Origin: JAYTQG01 sp043746815
Lineage (GTDB): Bacteria > Actinomycetota > Thermoleophilia > Miltoncostaeales > Miltoncostaeaceae
Assembly: GCA_043746815.1 (NCBI GenBank)
Contig: JAYTQG010000056.1
Coordinates: forward strand, 1-27,090
Direction: 5' to 3'
Length of the DNA stretch: 27,090 nt
Below are positions 13,937 to 21,487 of this stretch, piece after piece; position 1 is the stretch's first letter, and the number at the start of each line of letters is the position of its first letter. Made by a program: the position numbers and the translations under genes. The notes below the pieces were generated by a model. The model searched no databases, was not told where the DNA came from, and worked only from the letters and a program-made list of their open reading frames with translations.

Positions 13937-14617
13937 TCAAAGCAGAGGCGAGGCCGTCCCGCCCGGGTGGACCACGCCCGCCTCGTAGGCCAGTACGACG
14001 GCCTGAACCCGATCGCGTAGCCCGAGTTTTCCCAGCATGTGAGCGACGTGGGTTTTCACGGTTGCCTCGCTGACGACAAGCTCGGCGGAAATTTCGCTGT
14101 TCGAGAGGCCGCGGGCAACGAGCGTCAAGACCTCGAGTTCGCGAACGGTCAGATCAGTAAGACCCTTCGGGGATGCCTGCGCCCGCTCCGGTTGGCGTAT
14201 GAACTCCTCGATGACACGCCGTGTCACCGACGGCGACAGGAGGGCCTCTCCGGCCGCCACGATATGGATTGCCGCGGCAAGATCCTCGGCAGGGGAGTCC
14301 TTCAAGAGGAAGCCGCTTGCTCCCGCTCGCAGGGCATCGTGGATGTGCTCGTCCTGGTCGAAGGTGGTGAGGACGAGTACACGCGATCTGCATCCTGGTG
14401 CCGCCAAAAGGACGCGTGTGGCCTCGATGCCATCCATGTTTGGCATTCGCACATCCATCAGGACAACATCCGGCTGGTGGCGGCGCGCCAACCGAACGCC
14501 GTCCAGCCCGTCGGCGGCCTCGTCCACCACCTCAATGCCCGCTTCGGCGTCCAGAATCATCCGAAGGCCGGTGCGCACGAGGGCTTGGTCGTCAACGATA
14601 AGCACCCGGACGCTCAC
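13937..14617 (-). CDS. NarL/LuxR-family response regulator
   Basis: The 226-aa product has a receiver domain with the acidic pair in LIVDDQ, phosphoacceptor Asp55 (LMDVRMP), Thr84 (VLTTFD) and Lys106 (FLLKDSP). The C-terminal LuxR HTH contains TVRELEVLTLVARGLSNSEI and EATVKTHVAHMLGKL. It is the output partner of the sensor kinase encoded just upstream: the GTG start at 14617 overlaps the kinase stop by 4 nt. The target genes are unknown. A 150-bp diverged copy of its HTH region lies about 1.5 kb away, on the far side of two toxin-antitoxin modules. Confidence 0.95.
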   Translation of the reverse strand: MSVRVLIVDDQALVRTGLRMILDAEAGIEVVDEAADGLDGVRLARRHQPDVVLMDVRMPNMDGIEATRVLLAAPGCRSRVLVLTTFDQDEHIHDALRAGASGFLLKDSPAEDLAAAIHIVAAGEALLSPSVTRRVIEEFIRQPERAQASPKGLTDLTVRELEVLTLVARGLSNSEISAELVVSEATVKTHVAHMLGKLGLRDRVQAVVLAYEAGVVHPGGTASPLL

Positions 14618-15807
14618 GTGACGGGCACCGGGACATCGGCGGGCTCGGCCGGGAGCCAGGCCGACAAGCGGTATCCGCCGCTGTCTTTGGGACCGGCCAC
14701 GATCTCGCCGCCGTAGACACCCACCCGTTCGCGCATCCCGACAAGTCCATGCCCCGGCGCGCCGGGAGCGTGTCCACGGCCGTCGTCATCGATCTCGATT
14801 TCCACGCGGCCTTCCAGGTAGCGAATCATGACACGCGCCCGCGCTGGGCCCGCGTGCTTCAGGGCGTTGGTGAGTCCTTCTTGGACGATGCGGTACGCCG
14901 AAAGGTCGACGCCGCTCGCGAGTGAAGACGGCGTCCCTTCGATGGTCAGCTCGACGGGAAGTCCTGCCTCGCGCATTTCGTCTGCGAGGCGATTCAGGCG
15001 CGAGAGGCCTGGCTGCGGTTCGCGTCCCGCTCCGCCGTCCGCGTCCGCACGCATGACCCCGACCATCCGACGCATTTCGGCCAGCGCCCGGCGGCCCGTC
15101 TCCTCGATGGTGGCCAGTGCCTCGCGCTCGCGCCGCTGATCGCCACTCAGCAGGCGACGGACTCCCCCCGCCTGCAAGACCATCACGCTGACGTTGTGCG
15201 CCACGACATCGTGGAGTTCCCGTGCGATTCGGGCCCGCTCGTCGGCGACCGCTTGAGCCGCCATCAGGTCACGTTCGGCTTCGAGGTCCACTGTCCGCTG
15301 GCGCAATGAACGGGTGGTTCGAACTCGGTTCGAGATGCTCACCGCAATCGCCCAGGCGACAGAAAACGTGGCTGCGTTGCCGATCCCGATTCCAAGCCGG
15401 GTGACGCCGTGGGCTTCGGCCGCCGCTGCGGGGTAGTTCGCCACGGCGAGGAACGTGCCCGGGAGGATCGCTGCCAGCCCCGCAAGACGCTCCCGCCAGC
15501 GCGGTTGGGCGCCGAAGATGCAGACAGCGGCAATGGCGACAAATAGTGTTGTGTCGGCATCGAAAACAAAGCGAGCCTGGAAGAAGCTGCCGATCACGAG
15601 GGCGCTGAGCGACGCGGCCGCAGCCTGAAGCGGCCACCATTGCGCGGCCGCGAGGGAGAGCGTCGCGCAGGCGCCGAGGAGCGCGATCCATCGGCGTGAC
15701 CCACCGGGATCGCCGATCCAGGTCTCCAACTGCCAGGTCACGAAGAAGAGGCCAGCGAGGATCACTGACCACCACTGCGCCATAATCCGAGAGAGCCGCG
15801 CGCGCAT
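14614..15807 (-). CDS. Sensor histidine kinase, HisKA_3 type
   Basis: The 397-aa product has an N-terminal membrane domain (residues 10-155) with four to six hydrophobic segments and little extracytoplasmic loop. A dimerisation/phosphoacceptor helix with His199 follows (ARIARELHDVVAHNVSVMV), then an HATPase domain (EGLTNALKHAG, DDDGRG, GHGLVGMRERV). This is the NarX/DesK-like class usually paired with NarL-type regulators, as here. The start is ATG 15807 because TACTCT sits 7 nt upstream and an upstream extension would overlap the esterase gene. The signal sensed is unknown; a membrane or envelope cue is plausible because there is no large sensor domain. Confidence 0.94.
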   Translation of the reverse strand: MRARLSRIMAQWWSVILAGLFFVTWQLETWIGDPGGSRRWIALLGACATLSLAAAQWWPLQAAAASLSALVIGSFFQARFVFDADTTLFVAIAAVCIFGAQPRWRERLAGLAAILPGTFLAVANYPAAAAEAHGVTRLGIGIGNAATFSVAWAIAVSISNRVRTTRSLRQRTVDLEAERDLMAAQAVADERARIARELHDVVAHNVSVMVLQAGGVRRLLSGDQRREREALATIEETGRRALAEMRRMVGVMRADADGGAGREPQPGLSRLNRLADEMREAGLPVELTIEGTPSSLASGVDLSAYRIVQEGLTNALKHAGPARARVMIRYLEGRVEIEIDDDGRGHAPGAPGHGLVGMRERVGVYGGEIVAGPKDSGGYRLSAWLPAEPADVPVPVT

Positions 15808-15812
15808 CGCTC

Positions 15813-16529
15813 TTAGAGTATTCCCTCGCCGCCCGGGAAACGACCGCCCCACGGATGAGGGCGACCCGCCGGTCTCTCCCTCTGCGGGATGAGTTTCGCC
15901 AGCCAGTCGGCAAGCACCGTGAGGAACCGCGGCTCGATGGTGTGATCAAGCGGCGCCTCCTGATAGGTCACCTCCAGGCCCGCTGCGTCAAGGGTGGCTG
16001 TTGCATGTCGACCGTGGGCCACCTCAATGACTGGGTCAAACGTGCCATGACCAATCGCCACGGGAAGTCCCATTCGGTCCGCGAGGTCCAGCTGAAACCC
16101 GGGGACACTCGGAAGGAAACCGCTGAGGCCAATGATCCCGGCAGGGGAGGGCCGCCCCGTCGCGAGGCCGATGGAGAACGCCATCACCGCACCCTGGGAG
16201 AAGCCGCCGATGACCGTGCGGTCCCACGGAATCCCTGCTTCAGCGAGGCGCGCATCCAGCCACGAGGCGAGGATCCCGTTGGACTCCAGAAAGCTTTCCG
16301 CATGTGGAAACCCGATCGGGGCGGGGAGGTACCAGCGTGCCCCTGGCGGCGGCCCAAATGGCCCACGCGGCGAGATGCCGAGAAGTCGCTGGGCCGGGTC
16401 CAGCAGGTCGAAGAGCGGGAACAGATCGTCTTCGTCCGCCCCCCGCCCGTGAATGAGAATGAGCGCCCCGGCTGGGGCGCCGTCGGAGGTGCGCTCACGG
16501 GCGACGAGTGAGCGATCATCCGACGTCAT
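15813..16529 (-). CDS. Phospholipase/carboxylesterase family alpha/beta hydrolase
   Basis: The 238-aa product shows the PF02230 pattern: ALILIHGRGADEDDLFPL (oxyanion region), nucleophile elbow GGFSQGAVM, the acid in IGHGTFDPVI, and catalytic His in PLDHTIEP. No signal peptide is seen, so it should be cytoplasmic. Members hydrolyse short-chain esters or acyl thioesters; the natural substrate is unknown. The start is ATG 16529, with TACGGT 7 nt upstream. The gene is divergent from the RpiB-family gene through overlapping -10 elements. Confidence 0.92.
   Translation of the reverse strand: MTSDDRSLVARERTSDGAPAGALILIHGRGADEDDLFPLFDLLDPAQRLLGISPRGPFGPPPGARWYLPAPIGFPHAESFLESNGILASWLDARLAEAGIPWDRTVIGGFSQGAVMAFSIGLATGRPSPAGIIGLSGFLPSVPGFQLDLADRMGLPVAIGHGTFDPVIEVAHGRHATATLDAAGLEVTYQEAPLDHTIEPRFLTVLADWLAKLIPQRERPAGRPHPWGGRFPGGEGIL
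15815..15820 (-). promoter_or_regulatory. Leaderless -10 (TACTCT) of the kinase/regulator operon
   Basis: TACTCT ends 7 nt before the ATG at 15807. It overlaps the last codons of the upstream esterase gene on the same strand. Confidence 0.55.
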
Positions 16530-16536
16530 CGCCAGC

Positions 16537-16546
16537 ACCGTATCCT
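16537..16546. promoter_or_regulatory. Overlapping divergent leaderless promoters
   Basis: TATCCT on the plus strand (16541-16546) lies 7 nt before GTG 16554. TACGGT on the minus strand (16542-16537) lies 7 nt before ATG 16529. The two hexamers share the TA step at 16541-16542, so RNA polymerase could open the same site in either direction but not both at once. Confidence 0.55.
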
Positions 16547-16553
16547 GCCCGTG

Positions 16554-16985
16554 GTGCGGATTGTTCTGGGATCAGACGAACGGGGCGTGTTGCCGAGCGC
16601 GCTCGTCGCGTTTCTGGACGGGAGCGGGCACACCGTCAGGCTGGTCGGTCCACTCGCGGGCGATCATCAAGAGTGGGCGGCCGTGGGCCACGAGGTCGGG
16701 CTGCTCGTGACATCTGGAGTGTGCGACCGGGGCATCGTCTGCTGCTGGTCGGGGACCGGCGTATCCATCGCGGCAAATAAGGTTCCGGGTATCCGGGCGG
16801 CGCTTTGCTCCGACGCCGAGACCGCCCGCTTAGCACGTCGCTATAACCACGCGAATGTCCTCGCCCTTTCCCTTCGGACGACGAGCGAAGCGGTCGCGAA
16901 GGAAATTGCTGCCGCCTTCCTCGCCGAACCTGACGGCACCGAGGCGTTTGACCACCGCAACGTCAGCCATTTGGAGTCTCTGTGA
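16554..16985 (+). CDS. RpiB/LacA/LacB-family sugar-phosphate isomerase
   Basis: The 143-aa product has the family core VCCWSGTGVSIAANKVPGI followed by RAALCSDAETARLAR and NHANVLALSLR. The N-terminus is RIVLGSDERG where E. coli RpiB has a DH pair; this DE variant is one I associate with an actinobacterial subgroup whose substrate is not firmly known. The family interconverts aldose and ketose phosphates such as ribose 5-phosphate. GTG 16554 is chosen over GTG 16551 because it is 7 nt from TATCCT and gives the usual MRIVLGSD start. The stop overlaps the next gene's GTG. Confidence 0.88.
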   Translation: MRIVLGSDERGVLPSALVAFLDGSGHTVRLVGPLAGDHQEWAAVGHEVGLLVTSGVCDRGIVCCWSGTGVSIAANKVPGIRAALCSDAETARLARRYNHANVLALSLRTTSEAVAKEIAAAFLAEPDGTEAFDHRNVSHLESL

Positions 16986-17239
16986 GCCGCTCGCCACGGA
17001 AGCGTCCGCTGTGGGCTGCGGTGGTCTTGAACGTATTACTGCCCGGGCTTGGGCACATGTTCTTCGACCGAGTCGGGAGGGGACTGATCTGGCTCGCGGG
17101 GGCAATGGTTGTCGCTGGACTCTCCCTGAATGCGCCCAGTTCCAAGAACGCCTTCCTCGGGATTCAACTTGTCCTCGCCATCGCGAGTGCCATCGACATC
17201 TGGATGATTTCGCGCGCCCGGCCGGGCGAGAGGTTCTGA
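16982..17239 (+). CDS. Small membrane protein with GLGH motif
   Basis: The 85-aa product has a basic N-terminus (SRSPRKRP) and three hydrophobic stretches: about 9-28 (containing LPGLGHMFF), 33-50 and 57-76. The PGLGH...GRGLIWL pattern recurs in small TM2-like actinobacterial membrane proteins of unknown function. GTG 16982 overlaps the isomerase stop (GTGA), so it is probably translated from the same message. Confidence 0.75.
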   Translation: MSRSPRKRPLWAAVVLNVLLPGLGHMFFDRVGRGLIWLAGAMVVAGLSLNAPSSKNAFLGIQLVLAIASAIDIWMISRARPGERF

Positions 17240-17244
17240 CGGGA

Positions 17245-17265
17245 CCGAAAACCTGGAATTTTCGG
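17245..17265. promoter_or_regulatory. Inverted repeat over the sigma-factor promoter -35 region
   Basis: CCGAAAA and TTTTCGG form perfect 7-nt arms around a 7-nt centre, just after the small membrane gene and 9 nt before the -10 of the sigma-factor gene. It could be an operator at -35 or a weak terminator of the preceding operon. The AT-rich arms and lack of a trailing T-run favour the operator reading. Confidence 0.4.
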
Positions 17266-17274
17266 AGGCGGCGT

Positions 17275-17280
17275 TAGACT
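17275..17280 (+). promoter_or_regulatory. Leaderless -10 (TAGACT) of the sigma-factor gene
   Basis: TAGACT ends 7 nt before the GTG at 17288, with no ribosome binding site in between. Confidence 0.55.
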
Positions 17281-17287
17281 CAACGGC

Positions 17288-18106
17288 GTGTCGACAACCG
17301 GTCAAATGAGTAGCCACGGCAGCCCCGCCAGTGGTGAAGAACTGCGGATGCTGTGGCGCAACCTCAAGGAGCGCAACGACCAAACCGCCCGCGACCGCCT
17401 CATCGTCACCTACGCGCCGCTTGTCAAGTACGTCGCGGGCCGCATGTCGAGCGCTCTGCCCTCGCACGTCGAGGAAACCGACCTCATCTCCTATGGCCTG
17501 CTTGGTCTGATTGGTGCGGTCGAGCGGTTCGACCCCGGCCGCAAGATCAAGTTTGAGACCTACGCCGTGTCGCGCATCAAGGGCGCCATCATCGACGAGT
17601 TGCGCTCGTTGGATTGGGTGCCGCGCTCGGTTCGCTCGCGTGCCCGTCAGATCGAACGCAAGTCGGCTGAACTTGAGAACCGCTTGCAACGCGCGCCCAC
17701 CGACGCCGAGTTGATCGAGGCGCTTGGGATCACGCCAGAGGAGTTCAACAAGGCGATCACTCAGATCGCGACCGCGTCCTTTGTCGCCCTGGACGAGATG
17801 TGGAACGTCAGCTCCGGCGGCGAGCCGCTGGCCCTGATCGACACGATCGGCGACGAGAAGCAGGCCGACCCTGCATCCCAGCTGGACCTCTCGGAGATGC
17901 GGGACACGCTCGCCGACGCGATCGCCCGCCTGCCCGAGCGCGAGAAGATCGTCGTTGCGCTCTACTACTACGACAACCTCACCCTGCGCGAGATCGGCGA
18001 GGTCCTGAGCGTCACGGAGAGTCGCGTCAGCCAGCTGCACACGAAGGCCATCTTGCGACTGAAGGGGCGTCTGCAGGACGAAGACGCAGACGCCGCAGGC
18101 GAGTAG
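17288..18106 (+). CDS. whiG: Sigma-70 family factor, WhiG/FliA type
   Basis: The 272-aa product has region 2 (VKYVAGRMSSALPSHVEETD, LISYGLLGLIGAVERFDPG, KFETYAVSRIKGAIIDELR), region 3 (RQIERKSAELENRLQRAPTDAE) and region 4 (LPEREKIVVALYYYDNLTLR, ReIGEVLSVTESRVSQLHTKA). The motif order and length fit WhiG/FliA sigma factors. In actinobacteria WhiG directs genes for sporulation or development, and FliA directs late flagellar genes; no flagellar or sporulation gene is in the window, so the regulon is open. The start is GTG 17288 with TAGACT 7 nt upstream. An anti-sigma gene is not recognised next to it; the 54-aa protein downstream is unassigned. Confidence 0.92.
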   Translation: MSTTGQMSSHGSPASGEELRMLWRNLKERNDQTARDRLIVTYAPLVKYVAGRMSSALPSHVEETDLISYGLLGLIGAVERFDPGRKIKFETYAVSRIKGAIIDELRSLDWVPRSVRSRARQIERKSAELENRLQRAPTDAELIEALGITPEEFNKAITQIATASFVALDEMWNVSSGGEPLALIDTIGDEKQADPASQLDLSEMRDTLADAIARLPEREKIVVALYYYDNLTLREIGEVLSVTESRVSQLHTKAILRLKGRLQDEDADAAGE

Positions 18107-18134
18107 TCCATTGCGGCCATCTCGGGCCAGCCGT

Positions 18135-18140
18135 TACTCT
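18135..18140 (+). promoter_or_regulatory. Leaderless -10 (TACTCT) of the 54-aa gene
   Basis: TACTCT ends 6 nt before the ATG at 18147, the same spacing as other leaderless starts in the window. Confidence 0.5.
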
Positions 18141-18146
18141 CAGTAG

Positions 18147-18311
18147 ATGGATCCCGAACCTCGTATGTTCGCGACGGCTGAAACGGTCCGAAAAATCCTT
18201 GCCGAGGCCCCAGATTTCGATCCGACCTGGGCCGATGACCTCAAGAGGCTGCGCGCTGAGGATGAAGCCGCGAGCATTGACCTGTGGAGGGCTCAAGACG
18301 GGCCAGTCTGA
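18147..18311 (+). CDS. Small acidic protein, 54 aa, unknown
   Basis: This short frame begins at ATG 18147 and ends at TGA 18309-18311. The peptide starts MDPEPRMFATAETVRKIL, continues with acidic and helical sequence (FDPTWADDLKRLRAEDEAA), and ends DGPV. I do not recognise it. The promoter-like hexamer at leaderless distance and a sensible amphipathic helix argue that it is real. It lies 40 nt after the WhiG-type sigma gene on the same strand; a role as sigma modulator is possible but purely positional. Confidence 0.5.
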   Translation: MDPEPRMFATAETVRKILAEAPDFDPTWADDLKRLRAEDEAASIDLWRAQDGPV

Positions 18312-18336
18312 TCGCGCCCAGACTCGCCTCGACGCA

Positions 18337-18366
18337 GGCGTCGCCGAAGGGCGTACGGGCGACGCC
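18337..18366. other. GC-rich hairpin after the 54-aa gene
   Basis: GGCGTCGCC and GGCGACGCC are perfect 9-nt inverted arms with a 12-nt loop. A nested GACGC/GCGTC pair sits just upstream. There is no T-run, so it is at best an atypical terminator. The remaining sequence up to 18463 holds a TTGACA (18400-18405), a possible -35 for the next gene, but no convincing -10. Confidence 0.35.
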
Positions 18367-18463
18367 CCGGCCCGAGTGCACGACCGATTCGGCCCACGTT
18401 TGACAGCACTCGCCCACCGCGCGAGAGTTGGCTATCGGATACGTGTGACGAAAGGCTGCCCGC

Positions 18464-20530
18464 ATGCCTGAGGATCCCGCCAAGCTCCGGAACGTCGCAG
18501 TGGTTGGTCACCGTGGAAGCGGCAAGACCACCCTGGTCGAGGCGATGCTCTACGCCTCCGGGGCCATCAACCGAATGGGCTCAATTGCCGACGGCAATAC
18601 CGTCAGCGACTGGGACGACGAGGAACGCCGTCGAGGGATGAGCATCTCGGCGTCGCTCTGCCACGCGAGCTGGGAGGGCGTTCGCGTCAACCTGCTGGAT
18701 ACGCCCGGCGAACCCTCGTTCCATGCCGACACGCTCGGATCACTCCGCGCGGTGGACTCGGCGCTGATGGTGGTGAACGCCACCGCTGGGGTTGAGGTGC
18801 AAACCGAACGTCTCTGGGAGCGCGCGGCCGAGTACGGCCTTGGGCGAGCGGTGGTGATCTCGATGTTAGACCGCGAACGCGCCGACTTCCCGTCGTGTCT
18901 GGCCGCGGTGCATGACCTCGACCCCGGATGTATCGCGGTCCATCTGCCGATCGGCAGCGGGGAGGGGCTGACGGGCATCGTCAACCTCGCCTCGATGACG
19001 GCAACAACCTATTCGGGTGCCCCGTCCGGAACGCCTGGGCCCATACCACCGGACATGATGGAGGCTGCCGAGGCCGCACACACGCTCCTGGTCGAAACGG
19101 TCTGCGAGTCGGACGACGAGCTAATCGAGCGCTACCTCGCCGGTGACGAAATCACCGCGGAGGAGTTCATCGCGGGGCTGCACCGGGTGGTGCGCCTCGG
19201 CAAGCTCTTCCCGGTGATGTGCGCGGCTCCCGCGATTGGCGTTGGAGCCGATCGTGTGCTTAATGCACTGGTACGGACGATGCCCTCGCCCGAGGAGGTC
19301 GGCGTGCGCGGCGCTGTCGACGCCGAAGGGAAACCGATCGAGGTGCCGCTCGCCACCGATGGTCCAGGCGTGGCGTTTTGCTTCAAGACCTTCGCCGATC
19401 AGTTCAGCGGCAAGATCAATCTGCTGCGCGTGATTGGTGGCACGCTGCCAAGTGACACGCACGTGGTCGATCACCGCAACGGTAACAAGGAGCGCGTCGG
19501 CCAGCTGATGCAGATGCAGGGCAAGGAGCACACCAACATCCACGAGCTTGGCCCCGGCGACATCGGTGCGGTCGCGAAACTGAAGGAAGTTGCCACCGGA
19601 GACGTCCTCACCACCGGCGAAAGCTCTCTCCAGGTTGCGCCCGTGGACTATCCGCCCCCGGTCATGAGCTTCGCGATCACCCCCCGCACCGCCGGTGATG
19701 ACGACAAACTGGTTGCGTCCATTCGACGCCTGCGCGAGGAGGACCCGACCCTCGACCTGCACCGCGACGAAGAGACCGGCGAGCTGATCGTCGGAGGCGT
19801 GTCACAGATGCACATTGAGTCGATCATGGAGCGGATGCACCGCCGCTTCGGGGTCGACGCCGACCTTCACGCGCCGCGGGTGCCGTATCGCGAGACGATT
19901 ACGATCCCCGCCAAGGCCGAGGGCAAACACCGCAAACAGTCCGGTGGCCGCGGGCAGTTTGGCGACTGCTGGCTGCGGGTGGAGCCGCTGCCAGCGGGCT
20001 CCGGCATCCAGTTCGTAGATGAGGTCGTCGGCGGCGCGATTCCGCGGGGCTACATCTCCGCGGTCGAGCGGGGAGTCATGGAGGCCGCCCGTCAAGGGAC
20101 CCTCGGAGGCTTCCAAGTGGTGGACGTCAGAGTGACCGTCTACGACGGCAAGCATCACGCGGTGGACTCATCCGAGATGGCCTTCAAGATCGCGGGCTCG
20201 CTCGGAATGAAGGCCGCACTCGAGAAGGCAAAGCCCGTGCTGTTGGAGCCGATCATGCAGGTCGTGATCACCGTGCCAGATGAGCATGTCGGAGATGTGA
20301 TGGGCGATCTTGCAAGTCGTCGCGGTCACCCGCAGGGCATGGAGGCATTCGGTCACAATGAGGTGGTGCGCGCCGAGGTGCCAATGGCCGAGATGCTCTC
20401 CTACGCAATCGACCTGCGTGCGATGACGGCTGGGCGCGGGGACTACACGATGGCGTTCGCCCGCTACGACCCAGTACCCGCGCACATTGCCCAGCGCACC
20501 ATGGCCGACGCCGCAGTGACGGCCGCGTAG
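18464..20530 (+). CDS. EF-G2-like translational GTPase with degenerate G4 motif
   Basis: The 688-aa product follows EF-G domain order: GTPase domain (1-270), domain II (about 290-375), III, IV (KQSGGRGQFGDCWLRVEPLP) and V (EPIMQVVITVPDEHVGDVMGDL). G1 is GHRGSGKTT (15-23) and G3 is DTPG (79-82). The G4 motif, normally NKxD and in this subfamily NKLDRERADF, reads SMLDRERADF (Ser133, Met134, Asp136), so guanine recognition may be altered. EF-G2 proteins are paralogues of the translocase with unsettled roles. The start is ATG 18464, with GAAAGG 8 nt upstream. The Nif3-like gene follows with no gap. Confidence 0.92.
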   Translation: MPEDPAKLRNVAVVGHRGSGKTTLVEAMLYASGAINRMGSIADGNTVSDWDDEERRRGMSISASLCHASWEGVRVNLLDTPGEPSFHADTLGSLRAVDSALMVVNATAGVEVQTERLWERAAEYGLGRAVVISMLDRERADFPSCLAAVHDLDPGCIAVHLPIGSGEGLTGIVNLASMTATTYSGAPSGTPGPIPPDMMEAAEAAHTLLVETVCESDDELIERYLAGDEITAEEFIAGLHRVVRLGKLFPVMCAAPAIGVGADRVLNALVRTMPSPEEVGVRGAVDAEGKPIEVPLATDGPGVAFCFKTFADQFSGKINLLRVIGGTLPSDTHVVDHRNGNKERVGQLMQMQGKEHTNIHELGPGDIGAVAKLKEVATGDVLTTGESSLQVAPVDYPPPVMSFAITPRTAGDDDKLVASIRRLREEDPTLDLHRDEETGELIVGGVSQMHIESIMERMHRRFGVDADLHAPRVPYRETITIPAKAEGKHRKQSGGRGQFGDCWLRVEPLPAGSGIQFVDEVVGGAIPRGYISAVERGVMEAARQGTLGGFQVVDVRVTVYDGKHHAVDSSEMAFKIAGSLGMKAALEKAKPVLLEPIMQVVITVPDEHVGDVMGDLASRRGHPQGMEAFGHNEVVRAEVPMAEMLSYAIDLRAMTAGRGDYTMAFARYDPVPAHIAQRTMADAAVTAA

Positions 20531-21307
20531 TTGGAGCGACTCCTTGACGCGCTGGAGCGCCTTGCTCCAGCGCACCTGGCCGAGGAGTGGGACAACGTCG
20601 GGCTGCTTGTCGGACGCCGGTCGCGCACCATCGATCGGGTGCTCGTCGCGCTCGATCTCCGCCACTCCGTTTTGGACCGGGCGATCGCGACCGGCGCCGG
20701 GGCGGTCCTCGTCCACCACCCCCCGATCTTCCCGGCGCTCGCGAGCCTCACCGACGCGCCCGGGCCTGAAGGGGTCGTCCTTCGGGCTGCGGAGGCGGGA
20801 ATCGGGGTGGTCGCGTGTCACACCAACTTGGACAGCGTCGCGGGCGGTCTGAACGACCTGATGGCTGGGCGGCTCGGGGTCGCAGGGTCCGCGCCACTCG
20901 CCCCCGGGTCTGATCCCGGGTCTGGCCTCGGCCGCGTCGGCCAAATCGAGCCGATCAGCGCGGCCGAAGTCGCGGTGCGTGTCCAAGAGGCGTTCCCTGG
21001 CGCCAATGTCCGCGTGGCGGGTAACCCCGAGCGGACGATCGAAACCGTGGCCTGCTGCACCGGCTCGGGCGGATCCCTTGTCGATATGGCCCTGGCCGCC
21101 GGGGCCGACGTATACGTCACCAGCGACCTCAAATACCACGACGCCGACCGGGCGGGGGAGATGGTGCTGATCGATCTCCCACACGCGGCCGTCGAGGCGC
21201 CACTCCTCGCCGACTGGGCAGAGAACCAGCTCGCACCCGTACTTCTCGCCGTCGGAATCACCCTGGACGTCATGGGCGGAACCGACCCGTGGCACCCGAT
21301 CCCTTGA
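20531..21307 (+). CDS. Nif3/DUF34 family dinuclear metal-centre protein
   Basis: The 258-aa product carries the DUF34 signature: LAPAHLAEEWDNVGLLVGR near the N-terminus, VLVHHPPIF, VVACHTNLDSVAGGLND, and near the C-terminus VYVTSDLKYHDAD. The His and Asp residues bind a pair of metal ions. The family is annotated as GTP cyclohydrolase type 2-like but has no firm in vivo role. The TTG start at 20531 directly follows the EF-G2 stop, implying translational coupling. It gives the expected ERLLDALERLAPAHL start, so no other start is needed. Confidence 0.92.
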   Translation: MERLLDALERLAPAHLAEEWDNVGLLVGRRSRTIDRVLVALDLRHSVLDRAIATGAGAVLVHHPPIFPALASLTDAPGPEGVVLRAAEAGIGVVACHTNLDSVAGGLNDLMAGRLGVAGSAPLAPGSDPGSGLGRVGQIEPISAAEVAVRVQEAFPGANVRVAGNPERTIETVACCTGSGGSLVDMALAAGADVYVTSDLKYHDADRAGEMVLIDLPHAAVEAPLLADWAENQLAPVLLAVGITLDVMGGTDPWHPIP

Positions 21308-21331
21308 GCGACCGCGACGGTCCGCTAAACT
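21304..21331 (+). promoter_or_regulatory. tRNA-Gly promoter
   Basis: TTGAGC (21304-21309) and TAAACT (21326-21331) are separated by 16 nt and end 12 nt before the tRNA. The -35 overlaps the stop codon of the Nif3-like gene. Confidence 0.6.
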
Positions 21332-21343
21332 GGTCGGGACCTC

Positions 21344-21417
21344 GCGGATGTAGCTCAGTTGGCTAGAGCGTCGCCTTGCCAAGGCGAAGGTCGAGGGTTC
21401 GAATCCCTTCATCCGCT
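21344..21417 (+). tRNA. tRNA-Gly (anticodon GCC)
   Basis: Perfect acceptor stem GCGGATG/CATCCGC with discriminator T. The anticodon stem TCGCC/GGCGA encloses loop TTGCCAA with anticodon GCC, and the T-arm is GAGGG-TTCGAAT-CCCTT. The 3' CCA is not encoded. Confidence 0.96.
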
Positions 21418-21451
21418 CTCTGTGGCGATCTCACGATCGTCGGCGTCACCG

Positions 21452-21469
21452 GACCCCGGTCGCGGGGTC
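21452..21469. other. Hairpin between the two tRNA genes
   Basis: GACCCCG-GTCG-CGGGGTC forms a perfect 7-bp stem with a tetraloop. It is a possible transcription stop or RNA-processing signal between tRNA-Gly and tRNA-Cys, although no T-run follows. Confidence 0.4.
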
Positions 21470-21487
21470 GCTCATCGGGCAGACAGT

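Noticed and set aside
17036..18040. Long minus-strand open frame opposite the sigma factor
   Set aside because: Antisense shadow of the WhiG-type gene, which has all sigma regions in the other direction.
18337..18366. Hairpin as an intrinsic terminator
   Set aside because: The stem is good but no T-run follows on either strand, so only a hairpin is reported.
20168..21412. Long minus-strand open frame over the Nif3-like gene and tRNA-Gly
   Set aside because: It runs antisense through a recognisable DUF34 gene and a tRNA, and its product has no family features.
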